Of a stretch of DNA of 64,000 nucleotides, positions 37,167-45,374 are shown in pieces. Positions within the stretch are counted from its first letter, which is position 1. Each line of letters opens with the position of its first letter. Below the pieces are notes generated by a model. That model was not told the origin of the DNA and did not search any database. It saw only the letters and a list, made by a program, of their open reading frames with translations. Made by a program: the position numbers and the translations under genes. Origin of the DNA: Motiliproteus sp. MSK22-1 (GTDB lineage: Bacteria > Pseudomonadota > Gammaproteobacteria > Pseudomonadales > Balneatricaceae); NCBI RefSeq assembly GCF_001968815.1, contig NZ_MIEQ01000027.1:186001-250000 (forward strand). Direction: 5' to 3'.

Positions 37167-37400
37167 TATCTAAGCATTAACTGTGCCGACTTTCTTTTCT
37201 CTTGATTTTCTTAGCGATTTTCTTTGCTGACTGTGCAGTAATGGGTGGATTTCCGCTCATTAGAACTGCTGTTGTAGATGAAAACGTACCACTTTGTTTG
37301 AGCTGAGATCCGTTGCCTGTCGTTGTTTCATGGTCATCTGTCTGGCTTTGTTGTTATTGTTGGCAGGGACGTTTAGTGTTTTGGGAGAGGTTATATCGCG

Positions 37401-38204
37401 ATGGAGAGAGGAGTGTCTGGTTCCGGGCGTTTTATGGACACCCATTGTCATCTTGATTTCAGTCTTTTTGATAGTTGTCGGGAAGAGCTCCTTTTTACTG
37501 CCAGGGCTAAAGGGGTTGAGGCTATTGTAGTGCCTGGGGTTGATTCGGAGCGCTGGTTGAGGCAATTGTCTGTTTGTCGGACTTATTCTTCAGTGTATCC
37601 CGCTCTTGGGCTGCATCCATGTTTTATTGAAAAGCATAATAAGAACGATTTACTGCAGCTGGAAAAGTTGTTGCAAGAAGATGATGTTGTGGCGGTAGGG
37701 GAGATTGGTCTGGATTTTTGGCCGAGTAGTTCGCTGCATGATAGTCAGGTTGAGTATTTTGAGTCTCAGCTGGAGTTGGCGGCGGAGTATGAGCTACCTG
37801 TTTTGTTACACGTTAGAAAAGCTCATGATCAGGTGTTAAAGCGCTTGAGAAGACTTCAGTTGAAGCCTGGAGGGGTGGTGCATGCTTTTTCGGGGAGCTA
37901 TCAACAGGCGAAGCAATATATCGAACTTGGGTTTTGTTTGGGGGTCGGGGGAGCGCTGACCTATGAGCGCGCTAAGCGACTTCGGAAGGTGGTGGCGTCG
38001 TTGCCATTGAGTGCTTTAGTGTTAGAGACAGATGCTCCAGATATGCCGTTAGCCGGTTTGCAAGGTATGCCAAATCGTCCCGAAAATCTTCCGCTGGTGT
38101 TCGATGTTTTGGCTTCGCTTCGGGTGGAATCGGCAGAGGAGTTGATGAGAGGGTTGTGGGATAACAGTGTGAGAGTGCTTGCACTCGAGTCCCATCTGGA
38201 ATGA
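37401..38204 (+). CDS. yjjV: TatD-family metal-dependent nuclease (YjjV-like)
   Basis: 267 residues from ATG 37401 (ATG 37434 would start directly at MDTHCHLDF, the conserved first motif, and is a reasonable alternative). Metal ligands of the TatD TIM barrel are in THCHLDF, GEIGLDFW (Glu), LHVRKAH and HAFSGS (His), and ETDAPDMPL (Asp). Members are Mg-dependent 3'-5' DNA exonucleases or related hydrolases. Close to prfC and rimI as in E. coli, where yjjV lies near the same genes. Confidence 0.9.
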   Translation: MERGVSGSGRFMDTHCHLDFSLFDSCREELLFTARAKGVEAIVVPGVDSERWLRQLSVCRTYSSVYPALGLHPCFIEKHNKNDLLQLEKLLQEDDVVAVGEIGLDFWPSSSLHDSQVEYFESQLELAAEYELPVLLHVRKAHDQVLKRLRRLQLKPGGVVHAFSGSYQQAKQYIELGFCLGVGGALTYERAKRLRKVVASLPLSALVLETDAPDMPLAGLQGMPNRPENLPLVFDVLASLRVESAEELMRGLWDNSVRVLALESHLE

Positions 38205-38282
38205 ATTTCGTTATCCTTTACTATAAAGAGTTTTTATTGAAAGTTGTCCGGTCGATAAATTGTTAGCTGCAATAATGTTCTA

Positions 38283-38756
38283 TTAATCACAATAGGGAGC
38301 GCCAGGGCATTCATAGCGATCCAGATGCTCTAGTTTTAGTATTTTCCACGCTTCATAGGTGCGGTTGTTGATGGGCAGCAGATGTTGGGTAGCATTAAGC
38401 TGTTGAGTATCGTTTGTGTTATCAGCTGTTGTTGTCAAAAGATCCACAAGGTCCTTGGGTGTGCGCAATGCTGCCCAGTCCCAAGGGTCTTTGTTATACA
38501 GCTTGAGTAATCTGTCCCGGTAGTTGTTGCTGGTTATCAGGCCCAGGCTATAGCATTCAGCAGCGCTGTAGTAGCAAAGTACCTGTCGTTGAGTGTCCAG
38601 GAGCATGGAGCCTTTAGGGACATCGGGCAGGCCGCCGCAAGCGCTTAGTGTCATAAGTGCTATGGTAACCAATAACCCTGCCTTTACTCGGGGGGATTCG
38701 GTTCTGTGGTGATCACGGCCATGCTCTGTGTTCTGGGAGCTTTCCTTCACTAGCAC
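38283..38756 (-). CDS. Predicted lipoprotein, unknown function
   Basis: 157 residues starting at a GTG that overlaps the fabY stop, so translation is coupled. About 25 polar residues precede a hydrophobic segment GLLVTIALMTLSACGG, a lipobox with Cys at about residue 40, so the true start may be internal. The rest is polar, with YYSAAECYSLGLI and four further cysteines, including YECPGAPYCD at the end. No family recognised. Same operon as fabY. Confidence 0.65.
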   Translation of the reverse strand: MLVKESSQNTEHGRDHHRTESPRVKAGLLVTIALMTLSACGGLPDVPKGSMLLDTQRQVLCYYSAAECYSLGLITSNNYRDRLLKLYNKDPWDWAALRTPKDLVDLLTTTADNTNDTQQLNATQHLLPINNRTYEAWKILKLEHLDRYECPGAPYCD

Positions 38757-40657
38757 ATATCCTTGTAGGGGTTTTCTATATCAAGACTGATGGGCAGCTC
38801 GTAGCCAGGGATAGTTATCGCCTTATCGGTAATGGATAAAGAGTTGCCGTCGAGTACATTGTGACCAAAAAGGTAGGTTGGGCGACTGATTCCGTAAGTT
38901 GCTTCTTTATCGTATTCGTTTGCGGTGGCTTTTACTTCTTCAAGGCGCTCTTTGTGATTCGCCATGGCTTGCTTTCCGTGCTTGCGTTCCAGCAGGTTCA
39001 TTGTGATATGGGGGGCAAGCACAACTGCGCTGGCATTGTTACCGCCAAAGCCTTTGGAGTTTAGTAGTACTGAATCCATGCCGTCCTGACCGACTTCCAG
39101 GTGCTGTTTTTGCAGGAGAAGATTGCTTTGATGGACGTCTTCAGCCACCTTGTCAAGTGTGGCGATACCGGGTATGTAGCCATAGGCCCATGTGCCTAAA
39201 GACAGAGTTAGCTGGTCTCCGCCTGCCGTTCCTTGTGAGTGTCCTAGGAAGCACTTGACGGCTGAAACGGGCCAGTTTTTTATGCTGAATGCTTTTGCTG
39301 TTTCATTGATAACGTGTGATTCGGTGACTCTATTCTGCGGTGTACTGGTTCCGTGTGCCTGAACAAAACTGCGCTGGCGCAGGGATTCCTCACCAAGCAT
39401 GCTACGAATGAGAGCTGCGGACTTGCCTAGTGTTATGTAGTTTCCAACTCCCGGCGCTGAAATGGATTTTTTATGCCCATCAGCATTTACATAAACGTCA
39501 GGTACGGCAGCAAAGATTTGCGCTCCCAGGTCTAATGCGAGCTGATCATCGCAAAGTATAACGTATTGAGAAGACTCACCCATGGTGAAGCCACAGTTGT
39601 TTGCAAAGGGGCGGGAGGCGTTGCGATAGTGCTGGTCCGTTAGTGAGTCTGTGTGGTCAAGGGCTTTCAAATCCTTGTCTTCGGCCAGTGCTCCCATTGC
39701 GCGGAAGCCTTCGATAATCTCTGGGGTAACGGGAGCGTCGCTCCCTCCCACTAAGACGAGTTTGCGTCGCCCGCTCTTTATGTCGTTAACCCCTGTTCTC
39801 AGGTTATAAAGAAAAGTGGCGCAGGCACCCAGAGATGATCCTGTTGAACCCAGATTGCCAAGCAGGTAGGCGTTGACAAAATCTGCTGGCATCTGCCCGT
39901 ATCCTAAAGGCATGTGCTTTGATGTTGTGCGCTTTCCGATAGAGGCATTTTTTAGTAAACCGCCAAAGCCAAAGTCGTCTAGTTGTCCTATGGAATTTCC
40001 AGAGTAAACGGCGACTTGATCTGGTGGTAAAATGGAGCGAATCTGCTCCCAGGGTATCCCCATTGAATTAATGGCATCTGAGGCGCTAAATACGGTCATT
40101 TGTAAATTTCGCGGGTGGTTTCTCGACTGATAAAGGCTGCCGGGCTTAAATCCAGTGGGGAGCTGTCCTGCTGTCTGGACTTGTGCTTTTTTGTGGTCGT
40201 TAAAAATTACATCAATGGTGCTGGAAGCTGTTACTTCCACCATGCCGAGTCCCAGGTCCTGGATGATCCAGTCCTCTGGAATGTGTTCGGGAAGGTGGCG
40301 ACGGCGAAGCGTAAATTTACACTGATCACCGACAGGTGTGATGTGTGACTGTTGATTGAAAACAATGCGATCAACGTCAAACCAGTCAGGGTGAATTTTC
40401 CGGATAAGGGTGTTGTCGAGTATCTGTTGTTTTAGTGTCGCTGAAACGGTAGAAGATACCGGTTCACCGCTCTGGTCGCTGAGAGCCCCGTTCTTGTTTT
40501 GAATAAGGTTCATCAGGGTGGCGAGGTCCAGCAAGGTTTGTTCAGAGGCATCATTACTGATTTTGTCTAGCATCAAGCGCCGGTATGCATGGTGAAACGA
40601 TGATCTGCCTGCTGGGTTGACGCCCCCAAATCCGATGATGACAGGTAAGTGAGACAA
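38750..40657 (-). CDS. fabY: Beta-ketoacyl-ACP synthase FabY-like
   Basis: 635 residues from a TTG at 40657. GAGGAG lies six bases upstream and the protein then begins SHLPVIIGFGGVNPAGRSSF, like Pseudomonas FabY (PA5174, 634 residues); reading further upstream would add 17 unsupported residues. The thiolase-fold domain has the catalytic Cys in LGACATFLYN (about residue 285), His in AHGTSTPQN and His in LGHSQGTAGG. FabY condenses acetyl-CoA with malonyl-ACP to start fatty acid synthesis in place of FabH (family knowledge). No other fab gene is adjacent. Confidence 0.9.
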   Translation of the reverse strand: MSHLPVIIGFGGVNPAGRSSFHHAYRRLMLDKISNDASEQTLLDLATLMNLIQNKNGALSDQSGEPVSSTVSATLKQQILDNTLIRKIHPDWFDVDRIVFNQQSHITPVGDQCKFTLRRRHLPEHIPEDWIIQDLGLGMVEVTASSTIDVIFNDHKKAQVQTAGQLPTGFKPGSLYQSRNHPRNLQMTVFSASDAINSMGIPWEQIRSILPPDQVAVYSGNSIGQLDDFGFGGLLKNASIGKRTTSKHMPLGYGQMPADFVNAYLLGNLGSTGSSLGACATFLYNLRTGVNDIKSGRRKLVLVGGSDAPVTPEIIEGFRAMGALAEDKDLKALDHTDSLTDQHYRNASRPFANNCGFTMGESSQYVILCDDQLALDLGAQIFAAVPDVYVNADGHKKSISAPGVGNYITLGKSAALIRSMLGEESLRQRSFVQAHGTSTPQNRVTESHVINETAKAFSIKNWPVSAVKCFLGHSQGTAGGDQLTLSLGTWAYGYIPGIATLDKVAEDVHQSNLLLQKQHLEVGQDGMDSVLLNSKGFGGNNASAVVLAPHITMNLLERKHGKQAMANHKERLEEVKATANEYDKEATYGISRPTYLFGHNVLDGNSLSITDKAITIPGYELPISLDIENPYKDMC

Positions 40658-40964
40658 CGAATTCTCCTCAGAAAAATTTGCGCGGTATGGACTTTGGCCT
40701 GTCATCATTCTATAAGTTGTTTTCCGCTGTTGCTAGCGTTAACTGCGGGATGGCGGCGTTTTTCAGGGTGCTTGCTGTTTAAGTATCCAGGATGTGAAGA
40801 TTTAGTGGGTTGAGTGTGAATCTGTGGGGTGAGTTTAAAGGTTGGTGAGTTGTTGTTAGACCGCTTTTATTGCGTAGCAGGCTTAGGCGGAATTTTAAAC
40901 GAAGCTAATCCTGTCCGAGTCAAGTCGTCAGAATAAAGCTGTCAAGTTAAAATAAGGAGTGAGT
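40658..40964. other. Divergent gap between fabY and the OmpA lipoprotein gene
   Basis: 307 bases; must hold promoters for both. Nothing recognisable beyond the ribosome sites at either end. Confidence 0.4.
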
Positions 40965-41624
40965 GTGGGTTTTATATATAGCGGGTCTTGCAGGGGTAAA
41001 TCATTACTGATGGTGTCAATGATGTTGGCTCTCTTGTCGGGTTGTGCCTCGGTGGAAGATCCTTACGCTTTTGAAAAACGCCGCGGGGCTGTGGATATCG
41101 AGGCTGACGTTATGACGCAGGCGGTGATGGGGCGAAGGCCGCTGCAGGGGCAGCAGCCTCTAACGGGACCCATGGGGGGAGGTGTTGGAGCTGATGCCCG
41201 TTATATGGATCAGCACGAAGAGGAGCTTAAAGCCCGATTGGACCAAACGGGTGTCAGTGTAGAGCGCATCGATGATTCTATTCGTCTGATAATGCCGGGG
41301 AATATTACCTTTGCTACTGATTCCCATACGTTGGCACAAAATTTCTTACCTATTTTGGATGGGGTTGCTGATGTCTTGTCTCGATTTGAGTTTACGGCAC
41401 TGGAGGTTAGTGGACATACGGATAGTCGAGGAAAAAAGGGATATAATCTGAAGCTTTCAGAAGCAAGGGCTCAGGCTGTTGCCAGCTATCTAAAAAACAC
41501 GGGTATAAGTGCTGGGCGAATACGCACAATTGCGCAGGGTGAGGCGAAGCCGATTGCGAGTAACAAAACCGAAAAAGGGCGTGCGCAAAACCGCCGGGTT
41601 GAATTGAAGATCATGCCTCGCTGA
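40965..41624 (+). CDS. OmpA-family lipoprotein (YiaD-like)
   Basis: 219 residues from GTG 40965, with AAGGAG five bases upstream; a GTG at 40959 overlaps that site and is less likely. Signal and lipobox MLALLSGCAS put the lipid-bearing Cys near residue 27. The C-terminal OmpA domain (about 110-219) shows ITFATDSHTLAQNF, VSGHTDSRGKKGYN, LSEARAQAVASYL and NRRVELKI, with peptidoglycan-binding Asp and Arg. Likely links outer membrane and cell wall. Monocistronic. Confidence 0.9.
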   Translation: MGFIYSGSCRGKSLLMVSMMLALLSGCASVEDPYAFEKRRGAVDIEADVMTQAVMGRRPLQGQQPLTGPMGGGVGADARYMDQHEEELKARLDQTGVSVERIDDSIRLIMPGNITFATDSHTLAQNFLPILDGVADVLSRFEFTALEVSGHTDSRGKKGYNLKLSEARAQAVASYLKNTGISAGRIRTIAQGEAKPIASNKTEKGRAQNRRVELKIMPR

Positions 41625-41649
41625 AATTGATTTTCGCCGGGATATAAAA

Positions 41650-41677
41650 AGGCCTGGCAGTTTCCATCTGCAGGCCT
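41650..41677. terminator. Hairpin after the OmpA lipoprotein gene
   Basis: AGGCCTG(G)CAG / CTGCAGGCCT, ten pairs with one bulged G and a 7-base loop. On the plus strand only CTCTCTTCC follows. On the minus strand the arm is followed by TTTTTAT, so termination would be better leftward; it may be bidirectional. Confidence 0.55.
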
Positions 41678-41810
41678 CTCTTCCAGCGCTCCCTGCTGAG
41701 ACACTTTTCCTTATGTCGCTCTCGGACTAAGCTATGTATCCTTCACAGCTCAAGATTCCTTTCTTTGCCCTAGTTGAGTGACAATATAGTCTTATTATTT
41801 GCACTCCGGT

Positions 41811-41832
41811 ATAGGAGAAATTCCTATTTTTT
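41811..41832 (+). terminator. Rho-independent terminator candidate
   Basis: ATAGGA-GAAAT-TCCTAT followed by TTTTT. Short AT-rich stem but good T-run. Confidence 0.5.
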
Positions 41833-41925
41833 AGTTTGTGATGTCTGCTGTTCAATCTCTGATCTGTTGGTGAGGGGGCTTATTGCGCTGACCGATATTA
41901 TCCATGCTGATTGAAGGTATACTTG

Positions 41926-41934
41926 TGCTATGAT
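41926..41934 (+). promoter_or_regulatory. Extended -10 promoter candidate for sdhE-ygfX
   Basis: TGC TATGAT at 41926-41934, close to the extended -10 consensus, 36 bases before the sdhE ATG. No good -35 is visible. Confidence 0.35.
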
Positions 41935-41970
41935 ACGGCTCCTTATTTATTTGATGCGGAGCTTGTCCTG

Positions 41971-42222
41971 ATGTACTCAGAGACTGATATTAAACGGCTG
42001 GGGTGGCACTGCCGACGAGGAATGTTGGAGCTTGATGTGCTATTGGCTCCATTTTTAGACCAGCGTTTTCGTAGTTTGCCATATGAGGATCAGCAGCGAT
42101 TCGAAAAACTGATTGAGTGTGAGGATCAGGATATATTTGCATGGGTGATGAGAAACTCCGAGCCTGAAGATCCCGAGTTGCAACGCATTGTCAATGTTAT
42201 TTTAGATGACGGTCAGGTCTGA
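41971..42222 (+). CDS. sdhE: FAD assembly factor SdhE
   Basis: 83 residues from ATG 41971, with GGAG about nine bases upstream; upstream in-frame reading is not supported. Starts YSETDIKRLGWHCRRGMLELDVLL with the RGMLELD motif whose RGxxE residues are needed to promote covalent FAD attachment to succinate dehydrogenase SdhA. Overlaps ygfX by 17 bases, the standard sdhE-ygfX pair. Confidence 0.95.
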   Translation: MYSETDIKRLGWHCRRGMLELDVLLAPFLDQRFRSLPYEDQQRFEKLIECEDQDIFAWVMRNSEPEDPELQRIVNVILDDGQV

Positions 42223-42655
42223 GCAGCTTTTTCTGCGGCCCTCTCCGCGATTGTTCGGGTTGGTTGTACTGATTGCTCTCTTGGCCGCTGTTAGTATTGA
42301 AATCTGTCTTGATGGGGCTCTGGCTGTAGTATTAATTTTCGGGATTTTGACGTTTACAATTCACATCATAAGACGTTATGTCTTTTTGAATCATCTTAAA
42401 TCAATTAAGAAACTCGTCTGGCGCCAGGGGGCTTTTCAGGTTGTGCTGCTGAATGATCTCGTCTTGGATGTAGAGCCCAGTCCTTGTTCAGTCTTGGGCT
42501 CAAGCTACACGCTGTTATGTTTTCGCAGTTGTGCAACTGGGCGAAATCTTCTGGTGCCGATATTCTCTGACGGGGCCGACACAGAAGATCTGCGAAGACT
42601 CAGGGTGTATTTGAAGTGCGGTGCTGGAATTGATACCAGCGTAGATCATCGCTAA
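42206..42655 (+). CDS. ygfX: YgfX family membrane protein
   Basis: 149 residues. Starts inside the sdhE end. Two membrane helices in about residues 17-55 (LFGLVVLIALLAAVSIEICL and LAVVLIFGILTFTIHII) with a basic turn, then a beta-rich cytosolic tail containing LVWRQGAFQVVLL. YgfX (CptA) is proposed in E. coli to inhibit MreB/FtsZ assembly, though its link with SdhE as an antitoxin is disputed; function here is by family only. Convergent with nadB. Confidence 0.85.
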   Translation: MTVRSEQLFLRPSPRLFGLVVLIALLAAVSIEICLDGALAVVLIFGILTFTIHIIRRYVFLNHLKSIKKLVWRQGAFQVVLLNDLVLDVEPSPCSVLGSSYTLLCFRSCATGRNLLVPIFSDGADTEDLRRLRVYLKCGAGIDTSVDHR

Positions 42656-42672
42656 TCGTCGCAGATTAATTT

Positions 42673-44277
42673 TCAGCCTTCTCGCCAGTCGTAATTGACC
42701 GGTGTGAGTATGGTGTCTCGTTCTTCCGGCAGGGTTGAAGGGTAGTTTAGGGTGTGATGAAGCCCTCTGCTTTCCTTGCGTAGCATTGCAGAGCGAATAA
42801 TTAATTCGGCCACGACTGATAGATTCCTTAGTTCCAGCAAGTCTTTGCTGACTTTGTAGTTGCTGTAATAGTCGGAGATTTCCTGTTGCAGAAGGCTGAC
42901 GCGATTAAGTGCCCGCTGCAGCCGTTTATCTGTCCGTACGATGCCAACATAATCCCACATGAAGCGTCTTAGTTCATCCCAGTTATGAGAAATGACAACA
43001 TCTTCATCGGAATCTGTGACTTGGCTTTCATCCCAAAAGGGGGCTTTGGCCAAAGTGTTGTGCTGGTCCAGGTGTTTTATTATGTCGGCAGCCGCTGCGC
43101 TGGCAAAAACGATGCATTCCAGTAACGAATTGCTGGCTAATCTGTTCGCTCCATGCAGTCCTGTGAATGCGGTTTCTCCCGCTGCGTACAGCCCCGGAAT
43201 ATCGGTTTTTCCGGAAGTATCCGTCACTACTCCGCCGCAAGTGTAATGTGCAGCGGGAACCACAGGGATCGGGTCCTTGGTGATGTCGATGCCGAATTCG
43301 AGACACTTGGCATGGATTGTTGGAAAGTGGTCACGGATAAACTCAGCGGGTTTATGAGATATATCCAGATACAGGCAATCGCAGCCTAAGCGCTTCATTT
43401 CATGGTCAATTGCTCGAGCAACGATATCTCTCGGTGCAAGTTCTTTGCGCTTATCAAAGTTATGCATAAAGCGGCTGCCGTCGGGCAGAAGCAGTTTCCC
43501 TCCTTCTCCTCTGACAGCTTCGCTGATCAAAAAAGATTTTGCTTGCGAGTGGTAGAGGCAGGTTGGGTGGAACTGATTAAACTCCATGTTGGCAATACGA
43601 CAACCTGCCCGCCAGGCCATGGCTATTCCATCTCCTGATGACCCATCAGTATTGCTTGTGTACAGGTAGGCTTTGCTGGCGCCTCCTGTGGCCAGGACAA
43701 CAAAAGGGGCGAGGTAGGTTTCAACATGGCCGCTGTCCTGATTTAGAACATAAGCACCTATGCAGCGGTTATCAGGAAGTCCTAGTTTGCGTCGGGTAAT
43801 CAGGTCCACCGCTATCGCATGGCTTCTAAGGTCAATGTTGTGATGTTTTTTGGCTTGCTGGATCAGGGTTTCTGAAATTGCCTTACCCGTGGCGTCTGCC
43901 GCATGAACGATGCGGCGATGGCTGTGGCCGCCCTCTTTGGTCAAATGCAGTTGGCCGTCACTATCTTTAGTGAAAGGAACCCCTTGTTTTATCAGCCAGT
44001 CAATGGTCCCGGGACCATTCTCTACAGTGTGTTTGACGGCATCCAGGCGGCAAAGGTGACTGCCTGCAGTAAGGGTATCTGAGATATGTGACTCGGTAGA
44101 ATCGGCACTGTCCCTTACTCCGGCTATCCCACCCTGAGCTAGATAAGTAGAGCCAGCCGTCAGCTCTCCCTTGCTTAACACGGCTATTCTTGCGTGGGGG
44201 GCCATCTGTAAAGCTAAAGTTAATCCGGCGGCTCCGCTGCCAATCACAAGTACGTCGTAATGCTGTTCTTTACTCAT
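42673..44277 (-). CDS. nadB: L-aspartate oxidase NadB
   Basis: 534 residues. FAD enzyme that oxidises aspartate to iminoaspartate, first step of de novo NAD synthesis. N-terminal FAD loop [15 protein letters not shown] (residues 9-23), [16 protein letters not shown], the catalytic [12 protein letters not shown] region, the capping domain with [24 protein letters not shown] and RDIVARAID, then [24 protein letters not shown] and [13 protein letters not shown]. The usual neighbour of rpoE, here divergent from it. Confidence 0.96.
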   Translation of the reverse strand: MSKEQHYDVLVIGSGAAGLTLALQMAPHARIAVLSKGELTAGSTYLAQGGIAGVRDSADSTESHISDTLTAGSHLCRLDAVKHTVENGPGTIDWLIKQGVPFTKDSDGQLHLTKEGGHSHRRIVHAADATGKAISETLIQQAKKHHNIDLRSHAIAVDLITRRKLGLPDNRCIGAYVLNQDSGHVETYLAPFVVLATGGASKAYLYTSNTDGSSGDGIAMAWRAGCRIANMEFNQFHPTCLYHSQAKSFLISEAVRGEGGKLLLPDGSRFMHNFDKRKELAPRDIVARAIDHEMKRLGCDCLYLDISHKPAEFIRDHFPTIHAKCLEFGIDITKDPIPVVPAAHYTCGGVVTDTSGKTDIPGLYAAGETAFTGLHGANRLASNSLLECIVFASAAAADIIKHLDQHNTLAKAPFWDESQVTDSDEDVVISHNWDELRRFMWDYVGIVRTDKRLQRALNRVSLLQQEISDYYSNYKVSKDLLELRNLSVVAELIIRSAMLRKESRGLHHTLNYPSTLPEERDTILTPVNYDWREG

Positions 44278-44442
44278 CTTTTCCGTTTACCCAGCCTAGA
44301 TACAGTTCGCATGCTCAGCAGAACATGGATGAGGGTTGTTTATGACATCTTAATTGCAAACTCTACTGAAGTTCCAATGCTTCTTCACCAGCCGACAAAA
44401 AACCAGTAATAATATCACATCAAAGACTTCTCTCTAACGGGT

Positions 44443-44470
44443 GGAACTTACTGGTCCGGTTGCGTTCCTA
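44443..44470 (+). promoter_or_regulatory. Candidate sigma-E promoter of rpoE (distal)
   Basis: -35 GGAACTT at 44443-44449 is the perfect sigma-E element; after 16 bases comes TCCTA at 44466-44470, near the TCTRA -10. Autoregulation of rpoE is known in relatives. Confidence 0.4.
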
Positions 44471-44524
44471 TCTATTACCCTGTAGATGCTTAGGGCATGA
44501 GGTACTAATAATTAACTTTCCTGC

Positions 44525-44553
44525 GGAACTCTTGGGGATGGTTATTGTATAAA
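44525..44553 (+). promoter_or_regulatory. Second sigma-E-like promoter candidate of rpoE (proximal)
   Basis: GGAACTC at 44525-44531, 16 bases, then TATAAA at 44548-44553. The -35 matches sigma-E with one change; the -10 is more like sigma-70. Confidence 0.3.
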
Positions 44554-44621
44554 GTGGTTCTAAGTTGTAGGTTAGCTGGGCGTTTTGATAAAGAATTGCT
44601 TGGTAACAGGGGCTGAAAGGA

Positions 44622-45212
44622 TTGTCTACAGGTAAACAAGAGTTAACAGATCAGCAATTAGTCAGGCAGGTGCAGAAAGGTAACAAGCGTGCTTTTGATT
44701 TGTTGGTGAAGAAGTATCAGCACAAAATTATAGGTTTGGTAGGGCGTTATGTATACGACCACCATGAAGCAATGGATGTTTCTCAGGAAGCTTTCATCAA
44801 GGCCTATAGGGCACTTCCTAAATTTCGAGGCGATAGTGCGTTTTATACATGGCTATACCGCATTGCGATTAATACTGCCAAAAACCACTTGGTTGCGAAG
44901 GGACGAAGGCCACCTGATGTGGATGTGGATGTGGACGATGCCCAGCATCATACCAGTAATCACAGCCTGAAAGAGATAGAGAATCCTGAGAACCAGCTGT
45001 ACAAAATGGAGTTAGAAAAGGCGGTATATCGAGTGTTGGATCAATTGCCGGAAGATTTAAGAATGGCGCTGACTCTTCGAGAATTTGAAGGGATGAGCTA
45101 CGAAGATATTTCTATGGTAATGGGGTGTCCCGTCGGGACTGTCCGGTCCAGAATCTTTAGAGCACGTGAGGCGGTAGATAAGGTAATCAAGCCCATGATG
45201 AATGATTTCTAA
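44622..45212 (+). CDS. rpoE: RNA polymerase sigma-E factor (RpoE/AlgU)
   Basis: 196 residues from a TTG just after AAAGGA. ECF sigma factor for envelope stress. Region 2 has YQHKIIGLVGRYV and the highly conserved EAFIKAYRALPKFRGDSAFYTWLYRIAINTAKN (residues about 55-90). Region 4 has PEDLRMALTLREFEGMSYEDI and GTVRSRIFRAREAVDK, the -35-binding helix. Near-identical to RpoE/AlgU of E. coli and Pseudomonas. Followed after 162 bases by its anti-sigma gene. Confidence 0.97.
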   Translation: MSTGKQELTDQQLVRQVQKGNKRAFDLLVKKYQHKIIGLVGRYVYDHHEAMDVSQEAFIKAYRALPKFRGDSAFYTWLYRIAINTAKNHLVAKGRRPPDVDVDVDDAQHHTSNHSLKEIENPENQLYKMELEKAVYRVLDQLPEDLRMALTLREFEGMSYEDISMVMGCPVGTVRSRIFRAREAVDKVIKPMMNDF

Positions 45213-45374
45213 ATAAAGTTGGATCTTTCAAACCAGGAAGGGAAGAAGCGTCATTCAAATCCAGCTACTGAATGTTGAGTTTTAGCGGAGAGAGTTCGGT
45301 TATTCTGTGCTGACTGTCAGAGTAATAGCCTGGAAGCTGGTACCCATAGATCCACGGTCGTTAAGAGGTGACCA

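Larger units (their letters stand above)
36948..37400. other. Gap with two opposite-facing terminators
   Basis: 453 bases. The two terminators are listed separately. A 27-codon minus-strand ORF (37177-37260) encodes a basic peptide starting MSGNPPITAQ with KKIAKKIKRK near its end; it lacks a good ribosome site and is only a candidate microprotein. Confidence 0.45.
41625..41970. other. Gap upstream of sdhE
   Basis: 346 bases with no gene; contains the two hairpins and the promoter candidate listed separately. Confidence 0.45.
44278..44621. other. Divergent nadB-rpoE gap
   Basis: 344 bases, no gene. Contains two sigma-E-like promoter candidates facing rpoE. Confidence 0.45.

Noticed and set aside
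37260-37565. 101-codon minus-strand ORF over the start of the TatD gene
   Set aside because: It lies antisense to a clear TatD coding region and has low-complexity Asn/Lys/Gln composition.
40658-40708. Seventeen extra residues at the FabY N-terminus
   Set aside because: The TTG at 40657 has an excellent ribosome site and starts the protein exactly where FabY begins.
44922-44940. GATGTGGATGTGGATGTGGA repeat in rpoE as a possible phase-variable tract
   Set aside because: A short Asp-Val codon repeat within a variable loop; in frame and too short to suggest phase variation.
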